Position numbers and translations under genes: made by a program. From Prevotella sp. (GTDB taxonomy: Bacteria; Bacteroidota; Bacteroidia; Bacteroidales; Bacteroidaceae): a stretch of 48,236 nucleotides of DNA. The stretch is from contig JAFVEE010000068.1 in assembly GCA_017478085.1 (NCBI GenBank), forward strand, positions 1 through 48,236, in the 5' to 3' direction. The notes under the pieces are model-generated. The model was not told the origin of the DNA, searched no databases, and worked only from the letters and a program-made list of their open reading frames with translations. The first letter of the stretch is position 1; each line of letters starts with the position of its first letter. Shown here in pieces: positions 1 through 10,400 of the stretch.

Positions 1-3000
1 AGAGCATCAACCTTGAGGCCTGCACCAAGCTCACCTCGATAGGCAGCTATGCCCTATACAGCTGTCCCTCGCTGCGCACGATCACCATACCGGCAGCCGT
101 CGAGACCTTCGGCAGCAACATCCTGGGCTACACCGACAACATTGAGACCATGACCTTCCTCGCAGCCTCGGTGCCCAACGATTTCTATCGTGACCGCAAG
201 AAGCTCACCACGCTCAATATCGGCGCGGGCGTGAAGCGCATAGGCACCTACGCCTTCCGCAACAACCTCACGCTGAAGCAGCTGAACATCAGCAACGACG
301 TGAACGGGCTGGAGATAGCCGAAGGTGGCTTCAGCGAGTGCGACAGCCTGGCCACCATCACGCTGCCCGCCGGCGTCGCTACGCTGGGCAACTACGCTTT
401 CTACAGCATCGACCACCTCAAGTCGTTCACCTTTGCAGCCGGTTCGCGCGTCACGGAGATTCCCTACCAGTGCTTCTATAACTGCCGGAACCTGGAGCAG
501 CTGACCATTCCCGATGCCGTGACCACCGTGGGTGCAGCGGCGTTCTACCTCTGCCGCGCACTGCGCGAGCTGACCTTCGGCACGGGGCTCACCACCCTGA
601 CCACAAGTTCTATGTTCGGCTATTGCGATAAGTTAGAGAAGATCACGCTGCCCGGCGTGAACTATCCTTTCACCAGCGAACTGTGGATGCCCGACAACGT
701 GGTGCTCTACGTACACCCCGACCTGGTGGAAGTCTATCGCACCACCGACTATACGAAGAACTACCGCATTATGGCCATCGGCGCCACCACCGACTATGCC
801 GTGACCACCACCGCCGGCGGACAGCTGCAGTCGAAGGTGCCTGAAGACCAGGCACAGTATGCGCTGAAGCTCACCGTCACAGGCCCGCTCAACGGCACCG
901 ACATTGACTACCTGCACGCGCAGTTCCCCCTGATAGAGGAGCTGAACCTGAGGAACGCCCGCATCGTGAGCGGCGGCGATGCCTACCACCAGTGGAACGT
1001 CAGCCAGAACGGCACCGCCACCATCGAGACCTACTACGGCCCGTGGCCCACGGAGAACAACGTGGTGGGCTACGCCATGTTCTACAACATGCCCACACTG
1101 CGACGACTGACCCTGCCCAGCGGCACCACCAAGATTGGCGAGTATGCCCTGGCGCAGGACCGCATTCCGACCCAGAGGCTCGAATACGTCGACATCCCGT
1201 CGACGGTGAATGAGATTGGTCACCACGCCTTCCACTATGCCGGCATTCTGCAGGCCACAGTCCCGTCGGGCGTTCAGCGCATAGAGGACTATACCTTCTG
1301 GCACTGCGAGAAGCTGACCACGGTATCGCTGCCCAACAGCATCAGCTACATCGGCAACTCGGCCTTCAGCGAAGACTATGAGCTGCAAGACGTGAACACG
1401 CCGTCGCAGCTGCAAACCATCGGCGACTACGCCTTCTACAACAACTACAAGCGCCGCACGCCCGCGACGTTCCCCGCCTCGCTGAGGAGCATTGGCTACC
1501 GGGCCTTCTTCAACAACTATGTGCTGCCCAGCGTCACGTTCAACAACGGGCTGGAGTCCGTTGGCCAAGATGCCTTCCAGAATTGCTACACCATTGAGCA
1601 GGCCGCGCTGCCCCAGAGCCTGACGTCGCTGGGCAACGGCGCCTTCTACCACTGCGACTCGCTGCGCCAGTTCACCTTCCCGCAGAACATCAAGCAGGTG
1701 CCCAACGACATCCTTGGCCAGTGCGTCTCGTTGGAGCGCGTCACCCTGGCCGAGGGAACCACCCGCATCGGCTACGCTGCCTTCAACGGCTGCAAGAAGC
1801 TGAGCCAGGTGAACCTCGAGGGCCAGAACCAGCTCACCTATATCGACACCTATGCCTTCTACGGCACGGCGCTACCCCAGGTCACCCTGCCCAACTCAAT
1901 CACCGACATGGGCTACAGCACCTTCCGCGCCAACCCCACCCTGCAGCGCATCAACGTGCCCACGGGCATGGACTACGTGCCCTACGACTTCGTGGTAGAC
2001 TGCCCGAACCTGAAGCAGGTCGTCATGCACAACGGAATACGCCGCGTGGGCCACAACGCCTTCATCAACTGCACGTCGCTGGCCTCCATCGACCTGAACG
2101 ACCAGATCACCGACATTGAGTACGACGCCTTCAGCGGCTGCTCAGCCCTGCAGATAGAAAAGCTGCCCGCCGCCCTGACCCACATCGGCGGCCGTGCCTT
2201 CCAGGGCACCACGGCCATGCGCGGTACCTTCACCGTGCCCGCCACCGTGACGGCGGTCGACGACAATGCCTTCGCCGGCAGCGGCCTCGACGGCATCGTC
2301 TTCGCGGGAGCTGCCACCACCATCGGTGCCGGAGCCTTACGCGAGACGCCCAACCTGAGCACGGTGATGCTGCCCGCACAGATAGAGACCATCCATCATT
2401 ACACCTTCTACAAGGCCACGGCCCTGAAGCAGATAGACCTGCCCGAGACGGTGACGAGGATTGAGTATAACGCCTTCGACCTGAGCGGTCTGGAGAGCAT
2501 CGAGCTGCCCGAGAACCTGAACCACATAGGCAGCTATGCCTTCGCCAGCACGCAGCTGCGCTCGTTCCGCCTGCCCGACGGCTTCGCCACGGCCGACTTC
2601 GGTTCCTACGCCCTGGCCTACAACTACCGGCTGAAGACGGCCTATATGGGCCGCAACCTGGACTACTCCGCGTTCTCTGACTTCACCGCCTTCTACCGCT
2701 GCGACTCGCTCGAGCTGCTGCGCCTCTATGCCGGCACGCCGCCCAGCGCAAATGCCTACTACTTCGGCTTCCGCCAGAACTGCGTGCTCGAGGTGCCCGA
2801 GGATGCCATCGCACTTTATCAGCAGGCCAATGTGTGGAAAGACTTCAAGGAGATTCGCGGCTTCTACACCGGCGACGAGCTGCGCGAGCAGGACTTCGCC
2901 GTGATGCAGGCACTCTACGAGAAGCTGGACGGCGGCTCGTGGACACAGCCCTGGAACATGGAGAACAACCGCCACACGGCTGGCAAGTGGGCCGGCGTGA

Positions 3001-4385
3001 CCACCGCACAGGTGGGCAACACGACCACCTACGTCATCACCAGCATAGACCTGAGCGACCGCGGCCTGACGGGCGAGCTGCCCGCCGACCTGTTCCGACT
3101 GAAGGACCTGACCACGCTGAACCTGAGCCACAACCACATCAGTGGCAACCTGGCCACGGTGCTCAGCGGCTTCCCCACTGAGGTCAGAGCCCCAATCAGC
3201 ACGCTGAACCTACAGGGCAACGCCCTGACGGGCGACCTCTGTGAGCTGACGAAGCGTATGCCCAACCTGACCTCGCTGAACGTGAGCTACAACCGCCTGA
3301 CCGACATTTCGCAGGCCATCGACAAGACCAAGCTCGGCACCCTGAACCTGGAGATGCAGTTCGTAGACTGGCACACGAACCTGATAGCACAGGACGTCGA
3401 CGAGCGACTGGTGCAGAACGTCACCGTGGGCGAGCCGTTCGCGCTGAACGCTCCCTCGCTCTTCACCTATCGCCACAGCGACCAGGACTTCGGCCATAAG
3501 GCCACGTCGCTGGCCCGCGTCTTCCACACTACCTACTGGACCTACGACTGGGAGTTCGGCACCTACGACGGACAGCTGAACCTGGGCACCAACAGCGACA
3601 ACTGCCTGCGCGCACAGAAGAATCAGATTGTGGCCTACAGCGACCTGGAGTCGGGCTGGCGCACCGTGCTGCTGCGACTGAACTGGCAGGACGGCGACGT
3701 GAACGCCGACCAGACGGTCGACGTGACCGACCTGCAGAGCGTCATCTACTACGCACTGAACGACCGCAAGGCCAGCGGCCAGATGTTCAACCACACCGCT
3801 GCCGATGCCAATGGCGACGACCGCATCAACGTGGCCGACGTGGTGGGCACGGTAGACTACATCCTGGGCTACGCCGCTCCCGCCAGCTCTCGCGCGCGTA
3901 TAATAAATAAGGTGAGCCCCGACACGCAGAACCTGATCACCGCCGACGGCACCCTGCTGAACGCCGATGCCGTGGCCGCACTGCAGCTCACCGTGACGGG
4001 AGCCACCGTAGGCCAGCTGCAGGCCAGCGACGAGCTGCGCAGCCGCTTCTCGGTGTCTATGCGTCCTGCCGATGATGGCGTGAGGATCGTGGTCTACTCG
4101 GCCTCTGGCAGCACGCTGCAGCCGGGCGAGTACCAGCTGCTGAGCCGCATGCCCGCCGGTGCCGCCATCACCGCCGCCGTGCTGAGCGACAGCGAGGCCC
4201 GCCACCTGGGCGTGACCATCGACGGCGCGACCACTACCCTGCCGTTTGTTGCGACAGAATCGCAAAACGCTGTCCAGGAGGTCTTCGACCTGAGCGGGCG
4301 CCGCCTCGACACCAACTGGGAGCAGCTGCCGCAGGGCATCTACGTAGTACGCGTGAATGGTAAGCAATACAAGGTTAAGAAATAA
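1..4385 (+). CDS. BspA-type leucine-rich repeat surface protein with dockerin-like module (5' partial)
   Basis: The frame is open from base 3, so the start and signal peptide lie outside the window; the first internal Met is at 150 but the LRR pattern continues upstream of it. To about 2860 the protein is a run of LRR_5 (BspA/Treponema type) repeats with the recurring pattern I-G-x-x-A-F-x-x-C/N-x-x-L, broken at about 660-960 by a non-LRR segment. A plant-type LRR block (LxxLxLSxNxLTGxL) follows at about 2875-3330. A dockerin-like pair of EF-hand loops lies at about 3690-3885, with D,N,D,T,D,D and D,N,D,R,N,D at loop positions 1,3,5,7,9,12. A post-dockerin domain (3900-4250) and a tail ending GIYVVRVNGKQYKVKK complete it; that tail resembles sorting tails of Bacteroidales secreted proteins. 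BspA family proteins are surface adhesins; docking to the next gene's product is my inference. The next gene starts 18 bp downstream. Confidence 0.88.
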   Translation, partial: SINLEACTKLTSIGSYALYSCPSLRTITIPAAVETFGSNILGYTDNIETMTFLAASVPNDFYRDRKKLTTLNIGAGVKRIGTYAFRNNLTLKQLNISNDVNGLEIAEGGFSECDSLATITLPAGVATLGNYAFYSIDHLKSFTFAAGSRVTEIPYQCFYNCRNLEQLTIPDAVTTVGAAAFYLCRALRELTFGTGLTTLTTSSMFGYCDKLEKITLPGVNYPFTSELWMPDNVVLYVHPDLVEVYRTTDYTKNYRIMAIGATTDYAVTTTAGGQLQSKVPEDQAQYALKLTVTGPLNGTDIDYLHAQFPLIEELNLRNARIVSGGDAYHQWNVSQNGTATIETYYGPWPTENNVVGYAMFYNMPTLRRLTLPSGTTKIGEYALAQDRIPTQRLEYVDIPSTVNEIGHHAFHYAGILQATVPSGVQRIEDYTFWHCEKLTTVSLPNSISYIGNSAFSEDYELQDVNTPSQLQTIGDYAFYNNYKRRTPATFPASLRSIGYRAFFNNYVLPSVTFNNGLESVGQDAFQNCYTIEQAALPQSLTSLGNGAFYHCDSLRQFTFPQNIKQVPNDILGQCVSLERVTLAEGTTRIGYAAFNGCKKLSQVNLEGQNQLTYIDTYAFYGTALPQVTLPNSITDMGYSTFRANPTLQRINVPTGMDYVPYDFVVDCPNLKQVVMHNGIRRVGHNAFINCTSLASIDLNDQITDIEYDAFSGCSALQIEKLPAALTHIGGRAFQGTTAMRGTFTVPATVTAVDDNAFAGSGLDGIVFAGAATTIGAGALRETPNLSTVMLPAQIETIHHYTFYKATALKQIDLPETVTRIEYNAFDLSGLESIELPENLNHIGSYAFASTQLRSFRLPDGFATADFGSYALAYNYRLKTAYMGRNLDYSAFSDFTAFYRCDSLELLRLYAGTPPSANAYYFGFRQNCVLEVPEDAIALYQQANVWKDFKEIRGFYTGDELREQDFAVMQALYEKLDGGSWTQPWNMENNRHTAGKWAGVTTAQVGNTTTYVITSIDLSDRGLTGELPADLFRLKDLTTLNLSHNHISGNLATVLSGFPTEVRAPISTLNLQGNALTGDLCELTKRMPNLTSLNVSYNRLTDISQAIDKTKLGTLNLEMQFVDWHTNLIAQDVDERLVQNVTVGEPFALNAPSLFTYRHSDQDFGHKATSLARVFHTTYWTYDWEFGTYDGQLNLGTNSDNCLRAQKNQIVAYSDLESGWRTVLLRLNWQDGDVNADQTVDVTDLQSVIYYALNDRKASGQMFNHTAADANGDDRINVADVVGTVDYILGYAAPASSRARIINKVSPDTQNLITADGTLLNADAVAALQLTVTGATVGQLQASDELRSRFSVSMRPADDGVRIVVYSASGSTLQPGEYQLLSRMPAGAAITAAVLSDSEARHLGVTIDGATTTLPFVATESQNAVQEVFDLSGRRLDTNWEQLPQGIYVVRVNGKQYKVKK

Positions 4386-4403
4386 AAAAACTGGAACAAC
4401 GAT

Positions 4404-7400
4404 ATGAAACACTTGAGATTCAACCTTTTGGCAGCACTCTTCTGCTTGGTGAGCTGCGCCCTGAGCGCAGCCAACGTGCTGCGCGTCGACAGCGTGAAGT
4501 ATCCTGCCGGAAAGACCGTGGCTCTGCCCATCATCCTGGAGAACCAGAGCGACATTGCGGGCGTGCAGTTCGACATATCCGTGCCCTTCGAGCTGGCAAC
4601 CAACGAGTCGGGCGTACAGGTGGCAGCCCAGCTGGCCGCCAACCGCGCACCCTACCACACCGTGGCCAGCCAGAAGCTGGGCACCGAGTGGCGCGACGCA
4701 TCGACCCACGGCGGCGTGTCGACCTACCACAAATACCGCTTCATCGTGTATAGCGACCAGAACGCGCTCATACTCGACAACCAGGGCACGCTGCTCACCC
4801 TGCAGCTGCCGCTGTCGGGCGAGGCAGCCAACGGGGCCTCCTACCCCATCTACCTGCTGAGCAACAGCGTGGTGCTGAGCGACCGCCAGAAGCAAAACGT
4901 GGCGACAGACCAGAAGAACGGCCTGGTGACCATCGAGGTGATTCCGCGCCCCGACCTGGTGCCCAGCGACGTGGCTTTCCAGCAGTCTACCGCCGAGCCG
5001 GGCGGCAAGCTCAACGTAACGTGGACGGTGAAGAACACCGGCCAGGCTTCGACCGACGATGGATGGAGCGAGCAAATATCGCTGGTGACCGTAGCCGGCA
5101 ACCTGACCAAGCTCATCAGCACGACCTACTACGACCAGAAGCTGGCTGCCAACGGACAGGTGAGCCGCCAGGCCGAGATAGAGCTGCCCGCCCTGCTGGG
5201 ACTGGACGGCGTGGCCAAGGTGCAGGTGACGGTGGTGCCGGGCGAGAAGACGGGCGAGCACCCGTCGCTGCGCGACAACAACACCGCACAGAGCACGAAG
5301 AACCTGACCGTGAGCAAGAAGCTCATGCTGGAACTGTCGCGCACCCGCATCAGCGAGGGGTCGGGCGAGCGCATCGCCGCCAAGCTGTCGCGCAGTGGTC
5401 GCTGGAACACATCGCGCACCTTTGCCGTGAGCACCGGCAATGGCTCGCGGCTCGACATTGCCCAGACGGTGACCATACCCGCCGACCAGTCGGGCACGGT
5501 GTTCTACTTCTCAGTGAAAGACAACGATGTGCTCGACAACGACTCGGTGGTCACCATCTCGGTGTCGGGCGACAGCTACGAGGCCGCCACGGCCCGCCTG
5601 ATCATCGAGGACAACGAGTTCCCCACACTGAGCGTCAAGGCTTCGAAATCGGTGGTCACTGAGGGCGAGACCTTCCAGCTCACCATCTCGACTGAGCGCA
5701 CCCAGGCCGGGCCCACCGTGGTATCGATCGCGAGCGAAGACTCGAAGCGCTTCAACTATCCCGCGCAGGCCACCATACCCGCCGGGCAGAAGCAGGTCAC
5801 GGTCGATGTGACGGCCATCGACAACGAGGTGCCCAACCTGGAGCAGGCCAATAGGTTCACCGTTTCGGCCCAGAAGTTCACCAAGGGCGAGGCCATCGTC
5901 ATTCTGCAAGACAACGACATGCCCCTGCTCACGCTGACGCTCACGCCCAACAAGGTGAGCGAGGATGCCGGCCCCACGGCCGTGGCCGCCGTGCTGCGCC
6001 GCACGGGCAACACCAACAGCAAGATTACCGTGCGTATCAGCGACGATGCTGAGGGCGGCCTGTACTACAGCAACCGCTCGGTCGAGATGGCCCGTGGCGT
6101 GGAGGAGGTCTACTTCAACCTGGGACCTGTAGACAACGTGGTGAAGGAGGGCGACCGCACCTATCACGTAAGCGCCGGTGTCTGGGTGTCGTCGTGCAGC
6201 TGCTCAGCCTCGGGCGAACAGGCCGGTTCCGTCACGGCACAGCTCGTGGTGCTCGACAACGACGGTCTGTCCTTAGGCATCACCACGCAGGCCAGCACCG
6301 TGAAGGAGGGCGGCAAGACCAAGCTGACCATCAAGCGCAACACCACCGATACCAGCCAGGCACTCAGCGTGCGCCTGAGCAGCGACTACGATAGCCAGCT
6401 GAACTACCCGAAGACCGCCGTGATTCCTGCCGGACAGCAGACGGTCGACGTGGAGGTGGAGTCGAAGCAGAACAGCGTGAGCGGCGACTCGCGCACGGTG
6501 GTCTTCACCGTCGAGGCCGATGGCTACGCGTCGGGCACCTGCTACCTGCTCATCACCGACCAGACGCTGCCCGATGCCCGCATCAGCGCGTTCAGCAGCT
6601 CGGTGGCCGAGGCCGTGATCGGCAGCACCATCACCCTGACGGCCACCGTGGCCAATGAGGGTGCCGCCCCGCTGCCCGTGGGCACGTCGGTGAAGTTCTA
6701 CCGTCGCGGCCAGAACGAGGCTATCGGCACCGTGCGCACTGAGCAGGCCATCGCCGTGGGCGGGAAGCTCGACGTGGTGCGCCGCGTAGTGCTGCCCGAC
6801 GAGGTGGGCCAGCAGACCTTCTACGCCGTGGTGAACGAGAGCCGCGACGTAAGCGAGCTGGTCTACACCAACAACACCTCGGTCGAGGCGAAGGTGGTGG
6901 GCACATCGCCCTTCACCGCCACCGTGAAGACCAACAAGAAGGTTTATGCACAGGGAGAAAAGATTATCATTACTGGTAAACTGGCTGGCGACCGCACCGC
7001 CTCGACCAAGGCCGAGGTGTACTTCATCAATGACGGTGCGCGCCAGACCGAGGAAGTGACCACCGACACCGATGGCAGCTTCATGCTGGAATGGGTGCCC
7101 TATGGATTGCAGTCGGGTCACTTCGTGGTAGGAGCCTGCTTCCCCGGTGACAAGATCACCGAGGAACAGGCCACCTTCGACGTCTACGGCCTGCGCCGTG
7201 CCTCGTCGGGCTACATCACCGAGGACGTGCTGATAGGCGAGACCCGTCAGGGCTTCATCGAGCTGCTGAACCCCGGCTCGCTGGCACTCTCAGGCCTGAA
7301 AGCCGAGAAGCTGTCGGGCCCCGACGACGTGAAGATGGAGTTCGACCTGGCCAGCACGCTGGCAGGCAACCAGAGCACCACGCTCACCTACCGCATCAGT

Positions 7401-10400
7401 GGCAGCGTGCCCACCGAGGGCAACCAGTGGGATCCGCTGGTGGTGCGCGTCACCTCGAAGGAGGGCGCACAGCTCGACATCACCATTTACTATTATGCCC
7501 GCGTGGCCACGGGCAACCTGGTGGTGGCCTCGCAGCAGCTGAACACCACGATGCTGAAGAGCACTGGCCGCGACTATAGCTTCATCGTGACCAACAACGG
7601 CAAGGGCAACACGGGCCGCATCTCGCTGGCACTGCCCAACTGGATGAGTGCCCTCACCGGAAGCACGATGCCCGGCCTGAACCAGAACGACACGGCCACC
7701 GTGGTGCTGCGGTTCACGCCTACTGCCGACATGCAGCTGAACGTGCCCGTGACGGGGCGCATCGGCATCAACTGCGAGAACGGCAACGGCACCTACATCA
7801 ACTTCAGCATTACGCCTGTTTCTGAAGCCACGGGTACGCTCGTCGTCGATGTGACCGACGAGTACACCTACTACACCGAGGAGGCTCCGCATCTGGCTGG
7901 CGCCCAGATCGTGCTGCGCAATCCCTACACCGACGCACTGGTGGCTCAGGGCATCAGCGACGCCAACGGTCTCTTCACCATTGAGAACCTGCCCGAAGGC
8001 TACTACAAGCTGAGCGTCTCGGCCGACAAGCACAGCTCCTACCAAAACAGCATACTCGTTGATCCCGGCACCACCACGACCAAGGTGGTGACCCTGAACT
8101 ATCAGGCCATCAGCATCAGCTGGGACGTGGTAGAAACCGAGGTTGAAGACGAATACGACATCGTGACCACAGTGACCTACGAGACCAACGTGCCGGTGCC
8201 CGTTATCGAGATGATAGCCCCCGACAAGATTGATGCCGAGTCGCTGGGCGTGGGCGAGAGTCTTGTGTTCAACGTGATCATCACCAACAAGGGTCTGATC
8301 ACTGGCAAGAACACGGTGTTCTCCGTGCCCGACACCTATGGTGGCTATTCGTGGGAACCGCTTGTAGAGTGCAACGGGCGCGAGATTGCCCCGCAGCAAA
8401 GCATCGTGATTCCCGTGAAGGTGACACGACTGTCTGACGAAGAGGCGGCCAGCCGTGGTATGTTCAGGGCCGGCAGCAGCGAGGATGGCTGCCACATGGA
8501 GCCCCGTGTGGTCACCGAATACGAGTGCGGCAACGACGGCAACTTAGTGGAAACGAAGAAGAGCGTGCAGTTCAAGGTCTGCAAGAGCAATGCTACCGGC
8601 GGTGGCAACAGCGGCTTTGGCACCGGGCCCGGCTGGCCCAACGGCGGTGCCTGGTACACCGTCTACGGACAGGAGAGCAACAACAACCGCACCAACGTTG
8701 ACCGTGACTGCCGCGAGTGCGGGCTCGACATGCTGAAATGGGCCTTCGACTGTGCCGTTTCCTTTGCCCCCGGCGGTATGGGATGCGCATACGGACTGGC
8801 ATCGGGCACCACGAAGATTGCATCGGGCACTGCCAGTACCATGGACTACGTCACCACGGTTACCACGGGCATTGGCTGCGGACTCGAAGCAGCTGGCGTA
8901 GTTATTGCCGTAACGGGCGTTGGCTTGCCTGCAACAGCCCTTCTGGAAGGCATTGGCATGGGCATCAATGCACTGAACTGTCTGCTTACTGCCAACTATG
9001 GCTGTATGTACAAGATGCTGGAGGATGCCGACAAGAAACTGGGCATCACGGCTGCATACAGGACTGTCAACAGTTCCAGGTCACGCAAGATGCGGGCACA
9101 GATGATCGCAGCCGGCGAGCCAGCCTACGTTACCCGCTTCAGTCAGGCGGCTGGCGTTGCCCTGAAGATGCAGGCGGGCTACCTGGGGTATCAAAGTGAA
9201 TTATTTGGCGACACGCTCTGGCTCTACAACACGTCAATGACCGAGATGTACGCCTTACTGCAGGCCGTGGTCAAGCAGGAGACCCACTGCACCGTGGAAT
9301 CGCTGAAGCCCTATCAGCCCGAGAACGTCACCGACGGGATGCTGGCCCGCTTCGTGGAGCGACTGGACAACACCAACGACTTCCTGGCCACCGGCACCGA
9401 CCATGAGAACCGCATCCACTCTGAGGAGCTGCTGAAGATGCTGGGCTGGATAGAGGAAGCCGAACAGGAAGCCCACGATATTGGCTACGTGTCGGCCGAG
9501 GATATGTGGCAGACCGAAGGCACCAAGTTCTACCAAGAAGTGCAAAAGGGCAGCAACTCTGTCTGCTCGACCATCACGCTACAGATCAACCAGACTATGA
9601 CCATGACACGCCAGGCCTTCCGTGGCACGCTCACCGTGTACAACGGCAATCAGGGCACGCCTATGGAGAATGTCAAGATGAAGTTGAACGTAACCAACCT
9701 GGCCACTGGCGAAGTAGCCACGCTGCGCGAATTCGAGATGCACACCGAGAGCCTTATGGGCTTCGAGGGCGACCTGGCAATGGACAGCGGCTGGCACCTG
9801 GGCACCGACAGCACGGGCACAGCCACCATCCTCTTCATCCCGTCGAAGTATGCAGCCCCCGAGACACCGATCGACTACTCGTTTGGCGGCACGCTGTCGT
9901 ACATCGACCCGTACACAGACCTGGAGGTGACACGCGAGCTCTACCCCGTGACGCTCACCGTGAAGCCCTCGCCCGAGCTGGATATGACCTACTTTATGGA
10001 GCGCGACATTCTGGGCGACAATGCCCTGACCGAGGAGGTAGAGCCGATGGTGCCCTCTGAGTTTGCCCTCATCATCAACAACAAGGGCTATGGCGATGCC
10101 ACCAACGTGCGCATGGTGACCAACCAGCCCGAGATTATCGAGAACCAGAAAGGCCTGCTCATCGACTTCGAGTTCCTGTCGTCGCAGTTGAACGGACAGG
10201 AGAAGACGCTGGCCCTGGGCCAGAGCATTCCCACCGAATTCGGCACCATTGCCGCCCACACGCAGGCCTACGCCCAGTGGTGGCTGCAAAGCACGCTGCT
10301 TGGCCACTTCATTGACTACGACATCCAGGCCACCCACGTGACCAGCTATGGCAACGAGAACCTGTCGCTGCTCGACCAGGTGACCATCCACGAACTGGTA

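Noticed and set aside
150..152. ATG at 150 as the start of the first LRR protein
   Set aside because: The same frame is open to the window edge with continuing LRR_5 repeats and no signal peptide at 150, so the true start is outside the window.
3210..5261. A 683-codon frame on the minus strand spanning the junction of the cassette A genes
   Set aside because: It crosses two well-supported genes, has no recognisable domain and its composition is that of an antisense shadow.
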